From NCBI GenBank assembly GCA_016219965.1, contig JACRJM010000014.1, forward strand, positions 70,146 through 134,145: a stretch of 64,000 nt of DNA. Reading direction: 5' to 3'. Source of the stretch: Candidatus Schekmanbacteria bacterium. Lineage in GTDB: Bacteria; Schekmanbacteria; GWA2-38-11; J061. The stretch's first letter is position 1. Each line of letters begins with the position of its first letter. Positions 16,750 through 26,422 of this stretch are shown here, piece after piece. Below the pieces are notes generated by a model. It had not been told where the DNA came from and ran no database searches. It saw nothing but the letters and a program-made list of their open reading frames with translations. The position numbers and the translations under genes are program-made.

Positions 16750-19700
16750 TTGCCAAAAAGAAAAGATATTAAAAGCATCCTGCTCATAGGATCAGGGCCT
16801 ATTGTCATAGGCCAGGCGTGCGAATTTGACTACTCAGGCACACAAGCATGCAAGGCATTGAGAGAAGAAGGATATAAGACAATACTTGTAAACAGCAATC
16901 CCGCTACTATCATGACTGACCCGGAGATGGCTGATTCCACTTACATCGAGCCCCTTGATTCAGAAGCTCTCGAAAAGATAATCGCTAAGGAACGCCCGGA
17001 TGCGCTTTTACCCACCATCGGAGGACAAACAGGACTTAATATTGCAATAGATCTCCATGAAAAGGGAATCCTGCAGAAATACAATGTTGAACTCATTGGG
17101 GCAAACGTAAACGCCATTAAGAAAGCCGAAGACCGGAACCTCTTTAAAAAAGCCATGAAGAATATCAATCTCGATATTCCGGCAAGCGGTTATGTGACAA
17201 CTGAAGAAGGTGCGATGGAAGTAATAAAAGAAATCGGATTTCCTGCCATAATAAGACCGTCTTTCACTCTGGGAGGCACCGGGGGGAATGTAGCCTACAA
17301 TATGGAAGAGTACGTTGAGCATGTGCGGTGGGGCCTGGCAGCAAGCCCTTTCAGCCAGATTCTGATTGAAGAGTCGCTCATAGGATGGAAAGAATTTGAG
17401 CTCGAAGTAATGCGTGATTCAAAAGACAATGTTGTCATAATATGCCCCATAGAAAATTTCGACCCCATGGGAATACATACAGGCGACAGCATAACTGTGG
17501 CACCGGCACAAACTCTTACAGACAAGGAATATCAGATCCTCAGGGATGCCTCTATAAAGATAATAAGGGAAATAGGTGTGGATACGGGAGGTTCCAACAT
17601 TCAATTTGCGGTGAATCCCAAAGATGGCAGGATGATGGTAATAGAGATGAATCCACGGGTCTCAAGGTCGTCTGCGCTTGCGTCCAAGGCAACGGGATTC
17701 CCGATTGCAAAGATAGCTGCAAAACTCGCCGTTGGGTTTACTCTTGATGAGATCGCAAACGACATTACAAAAAAAACCCCTGCATCCTTCGAGCCAACAA
17801 TAGACTATTGCGTTGTAAAGATCCCTAGATTTACCTTTGAGAAATTTCCACAGGCAGATCAGACACTCACTACCCAGATGAAATCAGTTGGAGAAGTAAT
17901 GTCAATCGGACGGAACTTCAAGGAAGCTCTCCAGAAAGCAGTGCGCTCTCTTGAGATTGATATTAAATCACTTGAAATCTACGATGAAGCAAAGTCTTTA
18001 TCAGATGAAATGATTAAAAAAAGAATCCAGTCTACAAACTGGCAGAGACTATGGTTTATTGCTGAAGCTCTTAGAAGGAATATTTCAGTAAAAGAGATAA
18101 ACACCCTTTCAAGTATAGACCCCTGGTTTATAAACAACATTAAAGAGATAATAGAATTTGAATCACTCTTAAAAAAATCTCTTTCTGCATACAGGAACGA
18201 AGTTAATATATTGCTTTCATGTTGTGAAGATTCTTCAAAAGGATGTTCTCAGGAAAAACCTGCCAAAAACACAATAGATGAAATCTCTTCACTGCTGAGA
18301 AAGGCAAAACAACTTGGATTCTCCGATGAATACATTGCTTCAATTCTTAAGGTAGAACAGATCATGTTTAGAAAGTTAAGAAAGCATCTCGGTGTGGAAG
18401 CAACTTACAAGATGGTTGATACCTGTGCCGCAGAGTTTGAGGCATACACTCCTTATCTTTATTCCACTTACGAGAGCGAATGTGAAGCAAACCCTACCAA
18501 CAGGGAAAAAATAATAATACTTGGCGGAGGTCCAAACCGGATAGGACAGGGAATAGAGTTTGATTACTGCTGTGTCCATGCAGCCCTTGCTTTAAAAGAG
18601 GATGGTTTTGAAACAATCATGGTAAACTGCAACCCGGAAACCGTGAGCACAGACTATGATACCTCAGACAGGCTTTATTTTGAACCTCTCACGCTTGAAG
18701 AAGTACTTAATATAATCGAAAAAGAAAATCCTCTTGGAGTTATAGTGCAATTCGGAGGACAGACACCGCTTAAACTCTCGACACAGCTTAAAAAAAATGG
18801 AGTGAGAATCCTCGGAACTTCTCCTGAAAACATAGACATCGCTGAGAATAGGGAGAAATTCAAAGTACTTATCACAAGACTTAATCTTCTCCAGCCTCCA
18901 AACGGGACTGCAATGACCCTAGAACAGGCTATAAATGAAGCAGAAAAAATAGGATACCCTGTCCTGTTAAGGCCATCTTATGTTCTTGGCGGAAGAGCCA
19001 TGGAAATTGTTTATGACAAGGGACACCTTGAAAGATATATGAAGTTTGCTTTGCGGGTCTCCCCTGAACATCCCATACTTATAGACAAATTCCTTGAAGA
19101 CGCCATAGAAGTTGATGTAGATGCAATTTGCGACGGCAAGGTATGTATAATAGCAGGTGTCATGGAGCATATAGAAGAAGCAGGTATTCATTCCGGGGAC
19201 AGCGCCTGCTCCCTTCCCCCCTATTCAATTAGCAAAGAACTTATTGAAGAAATAAAGGTACAGACAAGAGCGTTAGCCTTTGAGCTTAATGTAATAGGGC
19301 TTATAAATATTCAGTTTGCGATTAAAGACCAGAATGTTTACATACTTGAAGTAAATCCACGGGCATCGAGGACAATCCCATTTGTAAGTAAAGCAATAGG
19401 AATCCCCTTTGCAAAACTTGCAGCAAGGGCTATGGCAGGAAAAACACTTCAGGAAATGGGGCTGATATCGGAGACTCATGTCTCCCATATTTCTGTGAAA
19501 GAGGCTGTATTCCCATTCATCAAGTTCCCAGGTGTTGATACAATACTGGGACCAGAAATGAAATCCACCGGAGAGGTAATGGGAATAGATCAGAACTTCG
19601 GGAGAGCATTCTATAAGTCTCAGCTTGCAGCAGGCACAAAACTGCCAAAAACAGGGACTGTCTTTATAAGTGTAAAAGACAAAGACAAGGAACTTGTTAT

Positions 19701-20055
19701 TCCCATTGCTCAAAAATTGTCACTTCTTGGATTCAATATAATAGCAACTACCGGTACTCATAATACTCTGGCTGCCAATGGTGTAAAATCAACACTGGTC
19801 AATAAAGTAAAAGAGGGAAGGCCTCATATCGTTGATATCCTAAAGGATGGGAAAATTGATATGGTAATAAATACATCATTCGGGAAAGAAACTGTAGAAG
19901 ATTCATATACCTTAAGAAGGACAACTTTAATAAAAAATATTCCCTATTGTACTACAATAGCAGGTGCAGTCGCAGCAGTTACAGGAATTGAATCATTTTT
20001 TTCAGGAAGCCTCGATGTAACTTCCCTTCAGGAATATTATAGACATGACAAATAA
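16750..20055 (+). CDS. carB: Carbamoyl-phosphate synthase large subunit
   Basis: The 1101-residue protein has the full duplicated ATP-grasp architecture. The N-terminal half opens [20 protein letters not shown] and the second half repeats it as [19 protein letters not shown] at about 590. It carries [18 protein letters not shown] and [16 protein letters not shown], and ends with an MGS-like allosteric domain. It makes carbamoyl phosphate for pyrimidines and arginine. It appears to start at TTG behind GAGGG. The small subunit gene carA is not in the window. Confidence 0.95.
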   Translation: MPKRKDIKSILLIGSGPIVIGQACEFDYSGTQACKALREEGYKTILVNSNPATIMTDPEMADSTYIEPLDSEALEKIIAKERPDALLPTIGGQTGLNIAIDLHEKGILQKYNVELIGANVNAIKKAEDRNLFKKAMKNINLDIPASGYVTTEEGAMEVIKEIGFPAIIRPSFTLGGTGGNVAYNMEEYVEHVRWGLAASPFSQILIEESLIGWKEFELEVMRDSKDNVVIICPIENFDPMGIHTGDSITVAPAQTLTDKEYQILRDASIKIIREIGVDTGGSNIQFAVNPKDGRMMVIEMNPRVSRSSALASKATGFPIAKIAAKLAVGFTLDEIANDITKKTPASFEPTIDYCVVKIPRFTFEKFPQADQTLTTQMKSVGEVMSIGRNFKEALQKAVRSLEIDIKSLEIYDEAKSLSDEMIKKRIQSTNWQRLWFIAEALRRNISVKEINTLSSIDPWFINNIKEIIEFESLLKKSLSAYRNEVNILLSCCEDSSKGCSQEKPAKNTIDEISSLLRKAKQLGFSDEYIASILKVEQIMFRKLRKHLGVEATYKMVDTCAAEFEAYTPYLYSTYESECEANPTNREKIIILGGGPNRIGQGIEFDYCCVHAALALKEDGFETIMVNCNPETVSTDYDTSDRLYFEPLTLEEVLNIIEKENPLGVIVQFGGQTPLKLSTQLKKNGVRILGTSPENIDIAENREKFKVLITRLNLLQPPNGTAMTLEQAINEAEKIGYPVLLRPSYVLGGRAMEIVYDKGHLERYMKFALRVSPEHPILIDKFLEDAIEVDVDAICDGKVCIIAGVMEHIEEAGIHSGDSACSLPPYSISKELIEEIKVQTRALAFELNVIGLINIQFAIKDQNVYILEVNPRASRTIPFVSKAIGIPFAKLAARAMAGKTLQEMGLISETHVSHISVKEAVFPFIKFPGVDTILGPEMKSTGEVMGIDQNFGRAFYKSQLAAGTKLPKTGTVFISVKDKDKELVIPIAQKLSLLGFNIIATTGTHNTLAANGVKSTLVNKVKEGRPHIVDILKDGKIDMVINTSFGKETVEDSYTLRRTTLIKNIPYCTTIAGAVAAVTGIESFFSGSLDVTSLQEYYRHDK

Positions 20056-20168
20056 AGTCACTTTTATGGACTTTTTCTGTCAATTTGTTAACGTCACAAT
20101 CCTATAGGTCATCAGTTTTAAAGCCTTTTCATCATATAACTATCTGATATTTAATATTATACTATTCT

Positions 20169-20184
20169 CACGAAATCTTTCGTG
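20169..20184 (+). promoter_or_regulatory. Perfect 7-bp inverted repeat upstream of pilA
   Basis: CACGAAATCTTTCGTG is a perfect 7+7 palindrome with a 2-base centre, only 4 bp upstream of the sigma-54 -24 element. It could be a regulator binding site. It is an unlikely terminator for carB because no T-run follows. Confidence 0.45.
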
Positions 20185-20188
20185 TTAC

Positions 20189-20203
20189 TGGCATGATATT
20201 TGC
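20189..20203 (+). promoter_or_regulatory. Sigma-54 (-24/-12) promoter of pilA
   Basis: TGGCATGATATTTGC matches the sigma-54 consensus (TGGCAYR, four bases, TTGC) with exact GG-GC spacing. It lies about 40 bp upstream of the pilin start. Pilin genes in many Gram-negative bacteria are sigma-54 dependent under PilR-type activators, so the match is functionally sensible. Confidence 0.8.
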
Positions 20204-20244
20204 GATAGTAAATATAACTTTAAAAGAAGAAAGGAGGTGCTGAT

Positions 20245-20697
20245 ATGTTCAGCAAACTTAGAGAGAAAAAGGGGTTTACACTTATTGAGTTAATGATTGT
20301 TGTAGCCATTATAGGTATACTTGCTGCTATAGCAATACCTAACTTCCTGAAGTTCCAGGCAAAGGCAAAGCAATCAGAAGCAAAGAACAACCTCTCAGCC
20401 ATATTTACTGCACAGGTAAGTTATTTTGGTGAGAGAAATGCATTTGCAGCCACTTTTGCAACCCTTAACTGGGCACCAGAAGGAACAACAAGATATGAAT
20501 ATTTCCTGGCCAGTGGAGAAACAGCGATAGGTACCGGTACTGGCAGTGCAACAGGTATGACTATGCCGACAGGTGTGGCAGTGGCAACAAATGCTTTCAC
20601 AGCAGGAGCATCAGGAAACATAGACTCTGATGCCACAGAAGATCAGTGGACTATCAATGATGTAAAAAATCTCAATAATTCCAATAATGACGTCTGA
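20245..20697 (+). CDS. pilA: Type IV major pilin (geopilin-like PilA)
   Basis: The 150-residue prepilin has a short basic leader and the PilD cleavage motif [20 protein letters not shown], with cleavage after G10 and the conserved glutamate at +5, then the long hydrophobic N-terminal helix. The helix region has aromatics at mature positions 1, 24, 27, 44, 50, 51 and 57, a spacing close to that of Geobacter-type pilins. The globular part is short and Ala/Thr/Gly-rich. A strong AAAGGAGGTG ribosome binding site precedes the ATG, a sigma-54 promoter lies upstream and an intrinsic terminator follows. It encodes the pilus fibre subunit. Confidence 0.9.
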   Translation: MFSKLREKKGFTLIELMIVVAIIGILAAIAIPNFLKFQAKAKQSEAKNNLSAIFTAQVSYFGERNAFAATFATLNWAPEGTTRYEYFLASGETAIGTGTGSATGMTMPTGVAVATNAFTAGASGNIDSDATEDQWTINDVKNLNNSNNDV

Positions 20698-20721
20698 CAT
20701 TAGTTGAAAAATAAAGTTTAA

Positions 20722-20757
20722 AAAGGGAGGATATCTCAGATATCCTCCCTTTTTATT
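20722..20757 (+). terminator. Intrinsic terminator after pilA
   Basis: A 14-bp stem (AAAGGGAGGATATC paired with GATATCCTCCCTTT) around a TCA loop is followed by TTATTTT. It lies 25 bp after the pilin stop and just before the next gene, so pilin mRNA would be much more abundant than downstream message. Confidence 0.9.
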
Positions 20758-20772
20758 TTGTGAGTGTCATAG

Positions 20773-22725
20773 ATGAAAAAATATCTTTCTTCTCAAAATT
20801 GCACATTCTATCTACTAGCTTCTACAATATTAATCTCACCATTCATTGCAGGTGGAACTACTTACGCATCTGTTACCGGAATAAGAGCTCTTACGCTCAT
20901 TGCGCTAATCATTATTGCTTTTAACGAAGACAATAAAAAAGAATCTATAAGTCTTAATCTTTCAGCATTGAGCTTTTGCATAATGACTTTTTTTTCCCTA
21001 TTTATAATTTCAACTTTTTTTCTTTCTCCCTCTTTTTATGATTCGCTGCAATTGACAATGTGCATTGTTAATTACGGAGGCGTTTACATAATTTGCAGAA
21101 ACATGCAAAACTACCATGTGAGAAAATACTGGATAGCCTTACTTATCATAGTCAGTGCATCCTTAGAAGCTGTTTATGGAATCATAAAGTATTTAGCTTT
21201 GAATGAACCAAGAGCAGTTGGAAGTTTCTTCAATCCCAATTTCTTTTCGCTCTATCTCGGAGTATCTTCTGCAATTATAATCAGCATCCTTTTTTTTAAG
21301 AATAGTAATAACTGTCAAATAAGCCATAGAGCGTTAAAAACAATATTCTCAACCTCATCATCAGTAATTATACTTTTATTCCTTGTTTCTGGGATTATAT
21401 TTTCTGCTTCAAGAGGGGCGGCAATGGCACTATTGATAACTCTTATTCTGCTTACTTTTCTGCGATTTAGATTCAAAGCATTAATAGTACTACCTCTCAT
21501 ATTAGCTATTCTTTTTTTTGTACCCAACCCTCTGAAAACCAGGATTGAAACATCCTATTCCCATGATTTGTTCGGATTCAGCCGGACAGGAATATGGGAG
21601 AGCACATACAGAATGTTCGCCGAAAATCCATGGGGAATAGGTGCCGGAATGTATAAATACTATTTTCCAAAGTACAATTTCCCTGTCGAAGGAGCTGTTG
21701 CAAGGTTTGGCCGCCATGCTGTTACTGCCCATAATGAATATCTTCAGTTTCTGGCAGAAATGGGAATTCAGGGCCTTTTAATTTTGATCATACTTTTTCT
21801 GCTTTTTATTAAAAAATTAAGACCATTCTTTAGCACATGTTTAGGGGGAAAAGGCTATGGGTTGGAAACAGGTATATTGGGAGGGTTCTTGGTCATCGTT
21901 ATCCATTGCATGGTCGATTCATCACTTCATGACTATACAGCAGGTATAATGCTTTCAATACTCGCTGCAATGTTGATTAATGAAGCTGAAACGCTAAGCC
22001 CTCCAAAGACATTCAACCTGAAAGTATCTTTTCTCTTCCGGTGGATAATCTCATTCCCTTTGGTTATTTTAATATTGCTTTCCCTTTTGTTTTGCGGAGG
22101 GCAATTTTATAAGGATCAGGGCATTACTTATAATAAAAAATCTCAGTACAAAATCTCAGAAGAACAATTTACTAAATCCTTATTAATGATGCCCTTTGAT
22201 TCTGAAACATTCAATGCACGGGCGAATTTATGGTTCAATAAATTTCTGGATTCTAAAGATGTACACTATCTCGATAAATCGCTTGTTGATGAAAGCACCG
22301 CTATTTCGCTTAACAAAATGAACAGTTCTTTTTACTATTATTCAGGCAAAATAATCTCCGCTTTTCCCTCTGAAAAGAATTCCAGTTATTATCTGATGAA
22401 GGCTCTCACTTTTTTCGAAGCGGCTAAAGAGCTTAGCCCCTATAACCCCTTTTACAGTATTGAGATAGTCTCACTATTTGCAAAAGTTGGTGAAACAGAA
22501 CGTGCTGAAGCAGAGGCTCAAAAACTTCTAAAGATAGAACCTGATTTTCTTCCTGCGCTGGAATCATTATACTGGCTTTATGAGAAATCTTCTGAAAAAG
22601 ATAAAAGCGGAAAAATACTTGCTGACATCAAAGAAAAGTTTAATGATTTGAAAAACCAGCAAAATCTGTCAGACTATGAAAAATCTTTTTTAAAACTCTC
22701 AACTGAGTTGAAGCAAAAACTGTGA
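20773..22725 (+). CDS. O-antigen-ligase-like membrane protein (possible pilin glycosyltransferase)
   Basis: The 650-residue protein has about 10-12 hydrophobic segments over residues 1-430, with the Wzy_C/O-antigen ligase region near 200-340 (SASRGAAMALLITLILLTFL, HNEYLQFLAEMGIQG) and a C-terminal soluble TPR-like part (about 450-650). Family members polymerise or ligate lipid-linked glycans at the periplasmic face; one branch (PilO/TfpO, PglL) transfers glycans to pilins. Its position directly after pilA suggests the pilin role, which is inference. It is followed by the next gene after 1 bp. Confidence 0.75.
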   Translation: MKKYLSSQNCTFYLLASTILISPFIAGGTTYASVTGIRALTLIALIIIAFNEDNKKESISLNLSALSFCIMTFFSLFIISTFFLSPSFYDSLQLTMCIVNYGGVYIICRNMQNYHVRKYWIALLIIVSASLEAVYGIIKYLALNEPRAVGSFFNPNFFSLYLGVSSAIIISILFFKNSNNCQISHRALKTIFSTSSSVIILLFLVSGIIFSASRGAAMALLITLILLTFLRFRFKALIVLPLILAILFFVPNPLKTRIETSYSHDLFGFSRTGIWESTYRMFAENPWGIGAGMYKYYFPKYNFPVEGAVARFGRHAVTAHNEYLQFLAEMGIQGLLILIILFLLFIKKLRPFFSTCLGGKGYGLETGILGGFLVIVIHCMVDSSLHDYTAGIMLSILAAMLINEAETLSPPKTFNLKVSFLFRWIISFPLVILILLSLLFCGGQFYKDQGITYNKKSQYKISEEQFTKSLLMMPFDSETFNARANLWFNKFLDSKDVHYLDKSLVDESTAISLNKMNSSFYYYSGKIISAFPSEKNSSYYLMKALTFFEAAKELSPYNPFYSIEIVSLFAKVGETERAEAEAQKLLKIEPDFLPALESLYWLYEKSSEKDKSGKILADIKEKFNDLKNQQNLSDYEKSFLKLSTELKQKL

Positions 22726-22726
22726 G

Positions 22727-23593
22727 ATGGATAAACCAATAAAATCATTAGTTGCAGCATCATTAATAGTCTCAATCTTATTTATCGTTTTCTTCGTCCA
22801 GTGCCGCATTGACGAAGTGAAGGGTAATTTCAAGAAATCTGAGGAGCTTGAAATGCTTCCTCCTGCCTATGTCATTAAAACCATATCTTTGAACCAGACT
22901 GCTTTCATAAGCGATATTCTCTGGCTGAGAGTCGTACAGTATATGGGCGATAAAAAACAGACAGAAAAAGGGTGGTCATGGTTTAGCCATACAATCGATG
23001 TTATAACAGACCTTGACCCGGACTTTACACTCGCTTATCAGTTCGCAGGGTTAATGTTTACAGTGGTAGCCGGAAAATCAGAGGAGAGTGTGAAAATACT
23101 GGAAAAAGGAATAAAAAATACCTCTAATAATTGGTTCCTCTATTTCCTGATTGGATATAATTATTTCGAGTTACAGCAGGATTACGGGAAAGCAGCATAT
23201 TATATCGACAGGGCATCAACGCTTCCCGGCTCTCCTGTGTTTCTTAAGCTTTTTGCTTCACGCCTTTACAGCAGTGCTGGAAAGCCTGAAAATGGGATAA
23301 TCTTCGTGAAAAAACTCCTTGAAACAACTGAAGACGAAGATATGAAGGCAAAACTCGATAAACGTCTCAATCTTTTATACATAGAACGGGATTTGAGCAT
23401 TCTAAATAATTTGATATCTGACTTTCATTCTACTTATAAAAAATATCCTGAAAGTATTGATGACCTTCTCAAAGCAGGCTTGATAAGAGGCATTCCTTCG
23501 GATCCCTTCGGAAAACCATACTACATAGATAGCCACGACAATACGGCAAAAAGTCAAAGCACAACAGAAAGATTGAAAGTATTCAAAAGGTGA
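22727..23593 (+). CDS. TPR protein with pseudopilin-like C-terminal segment
   Basis: The 288-residue protein has one N-terminal membrane helix (about 6-25) and TPR-like helices over about 60-220. The C-terminal segment YPESIDDLLKAGLIRGIPSD with PFGKPYYID is typical of the end of GspG-like pseudopilins and related periplasmic proteins. It is one base from the O-antigen-ligase-like gene and is probably co-translated with it. A scaffolding role in the pilus or glycan machinery is plausible but not shown. Confidence 0.65.
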   Translation: MDKPIKSLVAASLIVSILFIVFFVQCRIDEVKGNFKKSEELEMLPPAYVIKTISLNQTAFISDILWLRVVQYMGDKKQTEKGWSWFSHTIDVITDLDPDFTLAYQFAGLMFTVVAGKSEESVKILEKGIKNTSNNWFLYFLIGYNYFELQQDYGKAAYYIDRASTLPGSPVFLKLFASRLYSSAGKPENGIIFVKKLLETTEDEDMKAKLDKRLNLLYIERDLSILNNLISDFHSTYKKYPESIDDLLKAGLIRGIPSDPFGKPYYIDSHDNTAKSQSTTERLKVFKR

Positions 23594-23604
23594 GTTTATC
23601 TCTT

Positions 23605-24024
23605 TCAGTCTTCCTCAGGATATGTATAGGTAATGCTGAAATCATCAACTGATTCGAGGTAATCATAGACTCTTTTTCCATTTTTTGTAAGCCAGCTGTG
23701 ACCATCAAGCTTTCCGTCATCTTTCTTCACGGCAAAATGTATTTTCACTTTCATCCCGTATCTGTTGAGCAAATGGTAAAGAAGAAGAGATTTTCTAAGG
23801 CATGACGGAGTAAAAACAAAAAACCGAATTCCAAGTATGGAATCAGTAATCTTCAATATCCTCTCTATAACCCTGTCATCCATCTTCTTTTTTTTTCGAG
23901 GGGTAAGCAGTTTCAGCAAGCGCGGCAGGCTAAGACTCTTCAACAATAACGGAAGAGCAAGCACAAGCAGGAATATTTTAAAGAAAAGAATTACATTTGT
24001 TATCAGTAATGAGAGGCGGTTCAA
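23605..24024 (-). CDS. Lasso-B2-like transglutaminase-fold protease (RiPP maturation)
   Basis: The 139-residue protein has two N-terminal hydrophobic stretches (about 5-40) and then the Transglut_core3 fold used by B2 leader peptidases. The nucleophile region is FTPSCLRKSLLLYHLLNRYG (Cys75), followed by DGHSWL (His109) and an aspartate near 121 (VYDY), a Cys-His-Asp triad. B2 proteins remove leader peptides from precursors presented by a PqqD-like domain. It is the last gene of a minus-strand cassette with radical SAM, HPr-kinase-like and PqqD-like genes, 7 bp after the radical SAM gene. Confidence 0.75.
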   Translation of the reverse strand: MNRLSLLITNVILFFKIFLLVLALPLLLKSLSLPRLLKLLTPRKKKKMDDRVIERILKITDSILGIRFFVFTPSCLRKSLLLYHLLNRYGMKVKIHFAVKKDDGKLDGHSWLTKNGKRVYDYLESVDDFSITYTYPEED

Positions 24025-24031
24025 TTCGCTC

Positions 24032-25057
24032 TTAATCCCTGTTCCAGGGGTTCTTGGGGTCTTTCTTCAGCCAATTCAGCTTTCCAAAATACTTTGCACA
24101 ATAAAAACAGGGGAACCTGTCGAGTGAGCCTACGGATTTACTGCTTATCAGGGACACCCTGTCTTTCTGAAATTCAGCAATCTTGTCTATCAGCATCTTG
24201 TGCGCATCAAAAAGGCTCACCTTGGAAAGATTTGCAATTACATCTTTGTTCGCTTCCCCTCCTGCATATCCTGAAAGCTGGCAGCAGAACATGAGGTTTC
24301 CCATGAAATCCACTGTCAGAGAAGACATCCTTAAAGCTCTGCACTGGAACATAAGCTCGGGAACATCAAAGCCCGGCGAGAGGAAAATGCCGATTGAAAA
24401 AACGCCTGCCATTCTTACAATTTCGGCAGCTACACGGGTTTGCTCCTCAGGGGTCGGAACAAGACCTTCCCTTACATTGCCGGGAGTAGGCTGTATAAAA
24501 GCAAAAAAGAGCCTTTCTGCCTTTAGCTTCGATGCAAGCAAAGCCATCTCATCGAGCTGGTCAATATTCTTGTTACAAATAGTCATCTGAAGGCTGAAAG
24601 GGATTTTTTTAAGGAAACACGCGCTGATGGCAGACATGACCCGTTTATATGAGCCTTTGGCCCTTATTTCGTCGTGCACTTCCTCGCGGGGACTGTCAAT
24701 GCTGAACGAAAGTCCTTTCAATTTTCCTAAACCGTTCCTTTCGAGGATAGGGAGCACGTCGAGGAAATTCCATGCATTTGTAACAACATGGTAAGTGAAT
24801 CCGTGAGTCACAACTTCTTTTATGATTTTCTCAAACTCAGGATGCAGAGTAGGCTCTCCGCCTGTGAAGGCTATGTGCTTTATACCGTAGACTTTCGCTT
24901 CCTTTAGTATCTTTTTTATAAGTTTAAATGATATGTTCCTGCGGGGAAGCCTCTCGTCCCTTAAACAATGTTTACAAACAAAATTGCAGCGGTTTGTAAG
25001 TTCAATCCCAAGTTCCGTGAGAAAAGCCATGTCATCCGGCATATCAGCACTCCCCAA
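24032..25057 (-). CDS. Radical SAM protein of a RiPP-type cassette
   Basis: The 341-residue enzyme binds the SAM iron-sulfur cluster through C24-C28-C31 (CNFVCKHC), followed by the conserved GGEPTLHPEF. Further cysteines in the C-terminal part (FQCRALRM, LMFCCQLSGY, FPCFYCAKYF) suggest extra iron-sulfur clusters of a SPASM-like domain, as found in peptide-modifying enzymes. It overlaps the HPr-kinase-like gene by 14 bp. The true start may be an internal ATG (MAFLTELGIELTNRC). The modification made is unknown; thioether or C-C crosslinks are typical. Confidence 0.8.
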   Translation of the reverse strand: MGSADMPDDMAFLTELGIELTNRCNFVCKHCLRDERLPRRNISFKLIKKILKEAKVYGIKHIAFTGGEPTLHPEFEKIIKEVVTHGFTYHVVTNAWNFLDVLPILERNGLGKLKGLSFSIDSPREEVHDEIRAKGSYKRVMSAISACFLKKIPFSLQMTICNKNIDQLDEMALLASKLKAERLFFAFIQPTPGNVREGLVPTPEEQTRVAAEIVRMAGVFSIGIFLSPGFDVPELMFQCRALRMSSLTVDFMGNLMFCCQLSGYAGGEANKDVIANLSKVSLFDAHKMLIDKIAEFQKDRVSLISSKSVGSLDRFPCFYCAKYFGKLNWLKKDPKNPWNRD

Positions 25058-26045
25058 AAAGTTCTTTTTTTATCATAGAGACTACAGAGTGCGGGCTCTT
25101 TATAAGATCAGCTCCGCTTCTCATCCTGTAAGATTTCGATTTCTCCACAATTTTTTTTAATGCAGCAAGATGCATCGGAGCAATATCTTTGTCCATCATC
25201 ACAAGCAGACTGCTGGGTATCAATCTTGCCAGAGCCTCGGCCCTGCCAAGCGGAATTAGAGCTGACTTTTCTTCTCCTGTTATTTCCGGGAAAAGAATGA
25301 ATCCCTGCTTTGCTTCAAGGACGAACTGTTCCGGATAAACATCCTCCGCCCTGAAAGAACGCTTTGGCCCATCCCCGTATTTCCTTGCATTCTTTACCCT
25401 CTCAAGCTCCTCAAATCTTTCGGAGATTGCAGGATCTATATGAAAATCCCCTGGCAGAGACAATATCCTCACATTTTCCCCTTCATCCTTTAAAAGCACT
25501 CCATCGTCTGAGAGATACTTGCATCCTTCGCGAAGGAGCGTTATGCACAAAGTCGACTTGCCCACCCCTGTATCTCCGGAAATCAGCACGCCCCTGTCTC
25601 CAACAGATACACATGAGGCATGGACATAGTATAGCCCTCTGTATCTTAACATCTCAACAAGCATAATATAAAAAAATATAAAAGAAAAAAATCTTCTTAT
25701 CTCTATCGTCTTGAGGTTGAGGTAAATATCAGCAATTCCCCTGTCCGGATAGCAAACCGCAGCGGAATGGCCGTCAACAAGAATAAGCCTTTCTCCAACT
25801 CTATAGCCCGTTAATCTGTCAAAAGCAAAAAGCTGCTCTATCCCATCCAATTCTTTCATGACTTTTTCAATAGACTCACCATCAGATTTTAAGATTGAAA
25901 TCCTTATAGAGCCTGCCTTCTCATCAGCCGCTGTTGCAGAGAAAAAACCTATTATATCATCAACAAGACCAATCACATCTTCCTGGTCAGTAGTGACTGT
26001 AACCGGATTGCCATAGATCAGATAGGACTTTTCAATCATAGGCAT
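25044..26045 (-). CDS. HPr-kinase-like P-loop protein of a RiPP-type cassette
   Basis: The 333-residue protein has a P-loop, GDTGVGKST at 157-165, preceded by YVHASCVSVGDRGVLI and followed by CKYLSDDGVLL, the layout of HprK/P C-terminal kinase domains. Genes of this type sit next to PqqD-like and B2-like genes in peptide-natural-product clusters, where some phosphorylate the peptide; others have no assigned role. It overlaps the radical SAM gene by 14 bp and lies 41 bp after the PqqD-like gene. Confidence 0.8.
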   Translation of the reverse strand: MPMIEKSYLIYGNPVTVTTDQEDVIGLVDDIIGFFSATAADEKAGSIRISILKSDGESIEKVMKELDGIEQLFAFDRLTGYRVGERLILVDGHSAAVCYPDRGIADIYLNLKTIEIRRFFSFIFFYIMLVEMLRYRGLYYVHASCVSVGDRGVLISGDTGVGKSTLCITLLREGCKYLSDDGVLLKDEGENVRILSLPGDFHIDPAISERFEELERVKNARKYGDGPKRSFRAEDVYPEQFVLEAKQGFILFPEITGEEKSALIPLGRAEALARLIPSSLLVMMDKDIAPMHLAALKKIVEKSKSYRMRSGADLIKSPHSVVSMIKKELFGEC

Positions 26046-26086
26046 ATTATGAGTTATAAAATGAAGTTAAAAAATTTCTAAAAAAA

Positions 26087-26371
26087 TCAAACGGAGGCTT
26101 TAAAATTGATAAGTTTATTTCCATTAAGCTCTTCCAGCAGCCTTACGACACTTTTCATCGCATTCTGGGGAGTTACATCAAACTTGCTGCATATATTTTC
26201 GACTATACCATCCACTTTAATCACTCCATCAATAAGACCCCATATGACAAGCGCTACTTCATTGAGTCCGTAATAACATTTTGTATTGAGATCAAGAAGA
26301 ACAGCCTCTTCATCTAATTCAGTGCAAAGGATAGATGGATTCTTAACTGGAATAGTATTTTTAGTAATCAT
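26087..26371 (-). CDS. PqqD-like peptide-recognition (RRE) protein
   Basis: The 94-residue protein has the PqqD pattern: N-terminal strands, LDEEAVLLDLNTKCYYGLNE, VALVIWGLIDG and a C-terminal winged-helix segment VVRLLEELNGNKLI. PqqD-like proteins bind precursor leaders and present them to radical SAM and protease partners. It is the first gene of the four-gene minus-strand cassette. No precursor gene is visible in the 156 bp upstream or within the cassette. Confidence 0.85.
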   Translation of the reverse strand: MITKNTIPVKNPSILCTELDEEAVLLDLNTKCYYGLNEVALVIWGLIDGVIKVDGIVENICSKFDVTPQNAMKSVVRLLEELNGNKLINFKASV

Positions 26372-26393
26372 TTTATCATTTCCCTATATCATT

Positions 26394-26422
26394 TTTTAAC
26401 AGAATATTCTTTTAACTGTCAA
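26394..26422 (-). promoter_or_regulatory. Candidate promoter of the peptide-maturation cassette
   Basis: On the minus strand a perfect TTGACA -35 box (26422-26417) is followed after 17 bp by TTAAAA (26399-26394), about 20 bp before the PqqD-like start. The -10 match is weak. Confidence 0.4.

Noticed and set aside
20169-20184. The CACGAAATCTTTCGTG palindrome as the carB terminator
   Set aside because: No T-run follows on either strand at the right place, and it directly abuts the sigma-54 promoter, so a regulatory site is more likely.
23605-26371. A classical lasso-peptide cluster
   Set aside because: PqqD-like and B2-like genes are present, but no asparagine-synthetase-like cyclase is found, and the candidate peptide has no Thr at the expected leader position and no clear ring acceptor acid. 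The radical SAM enzyme points to another chemistry.
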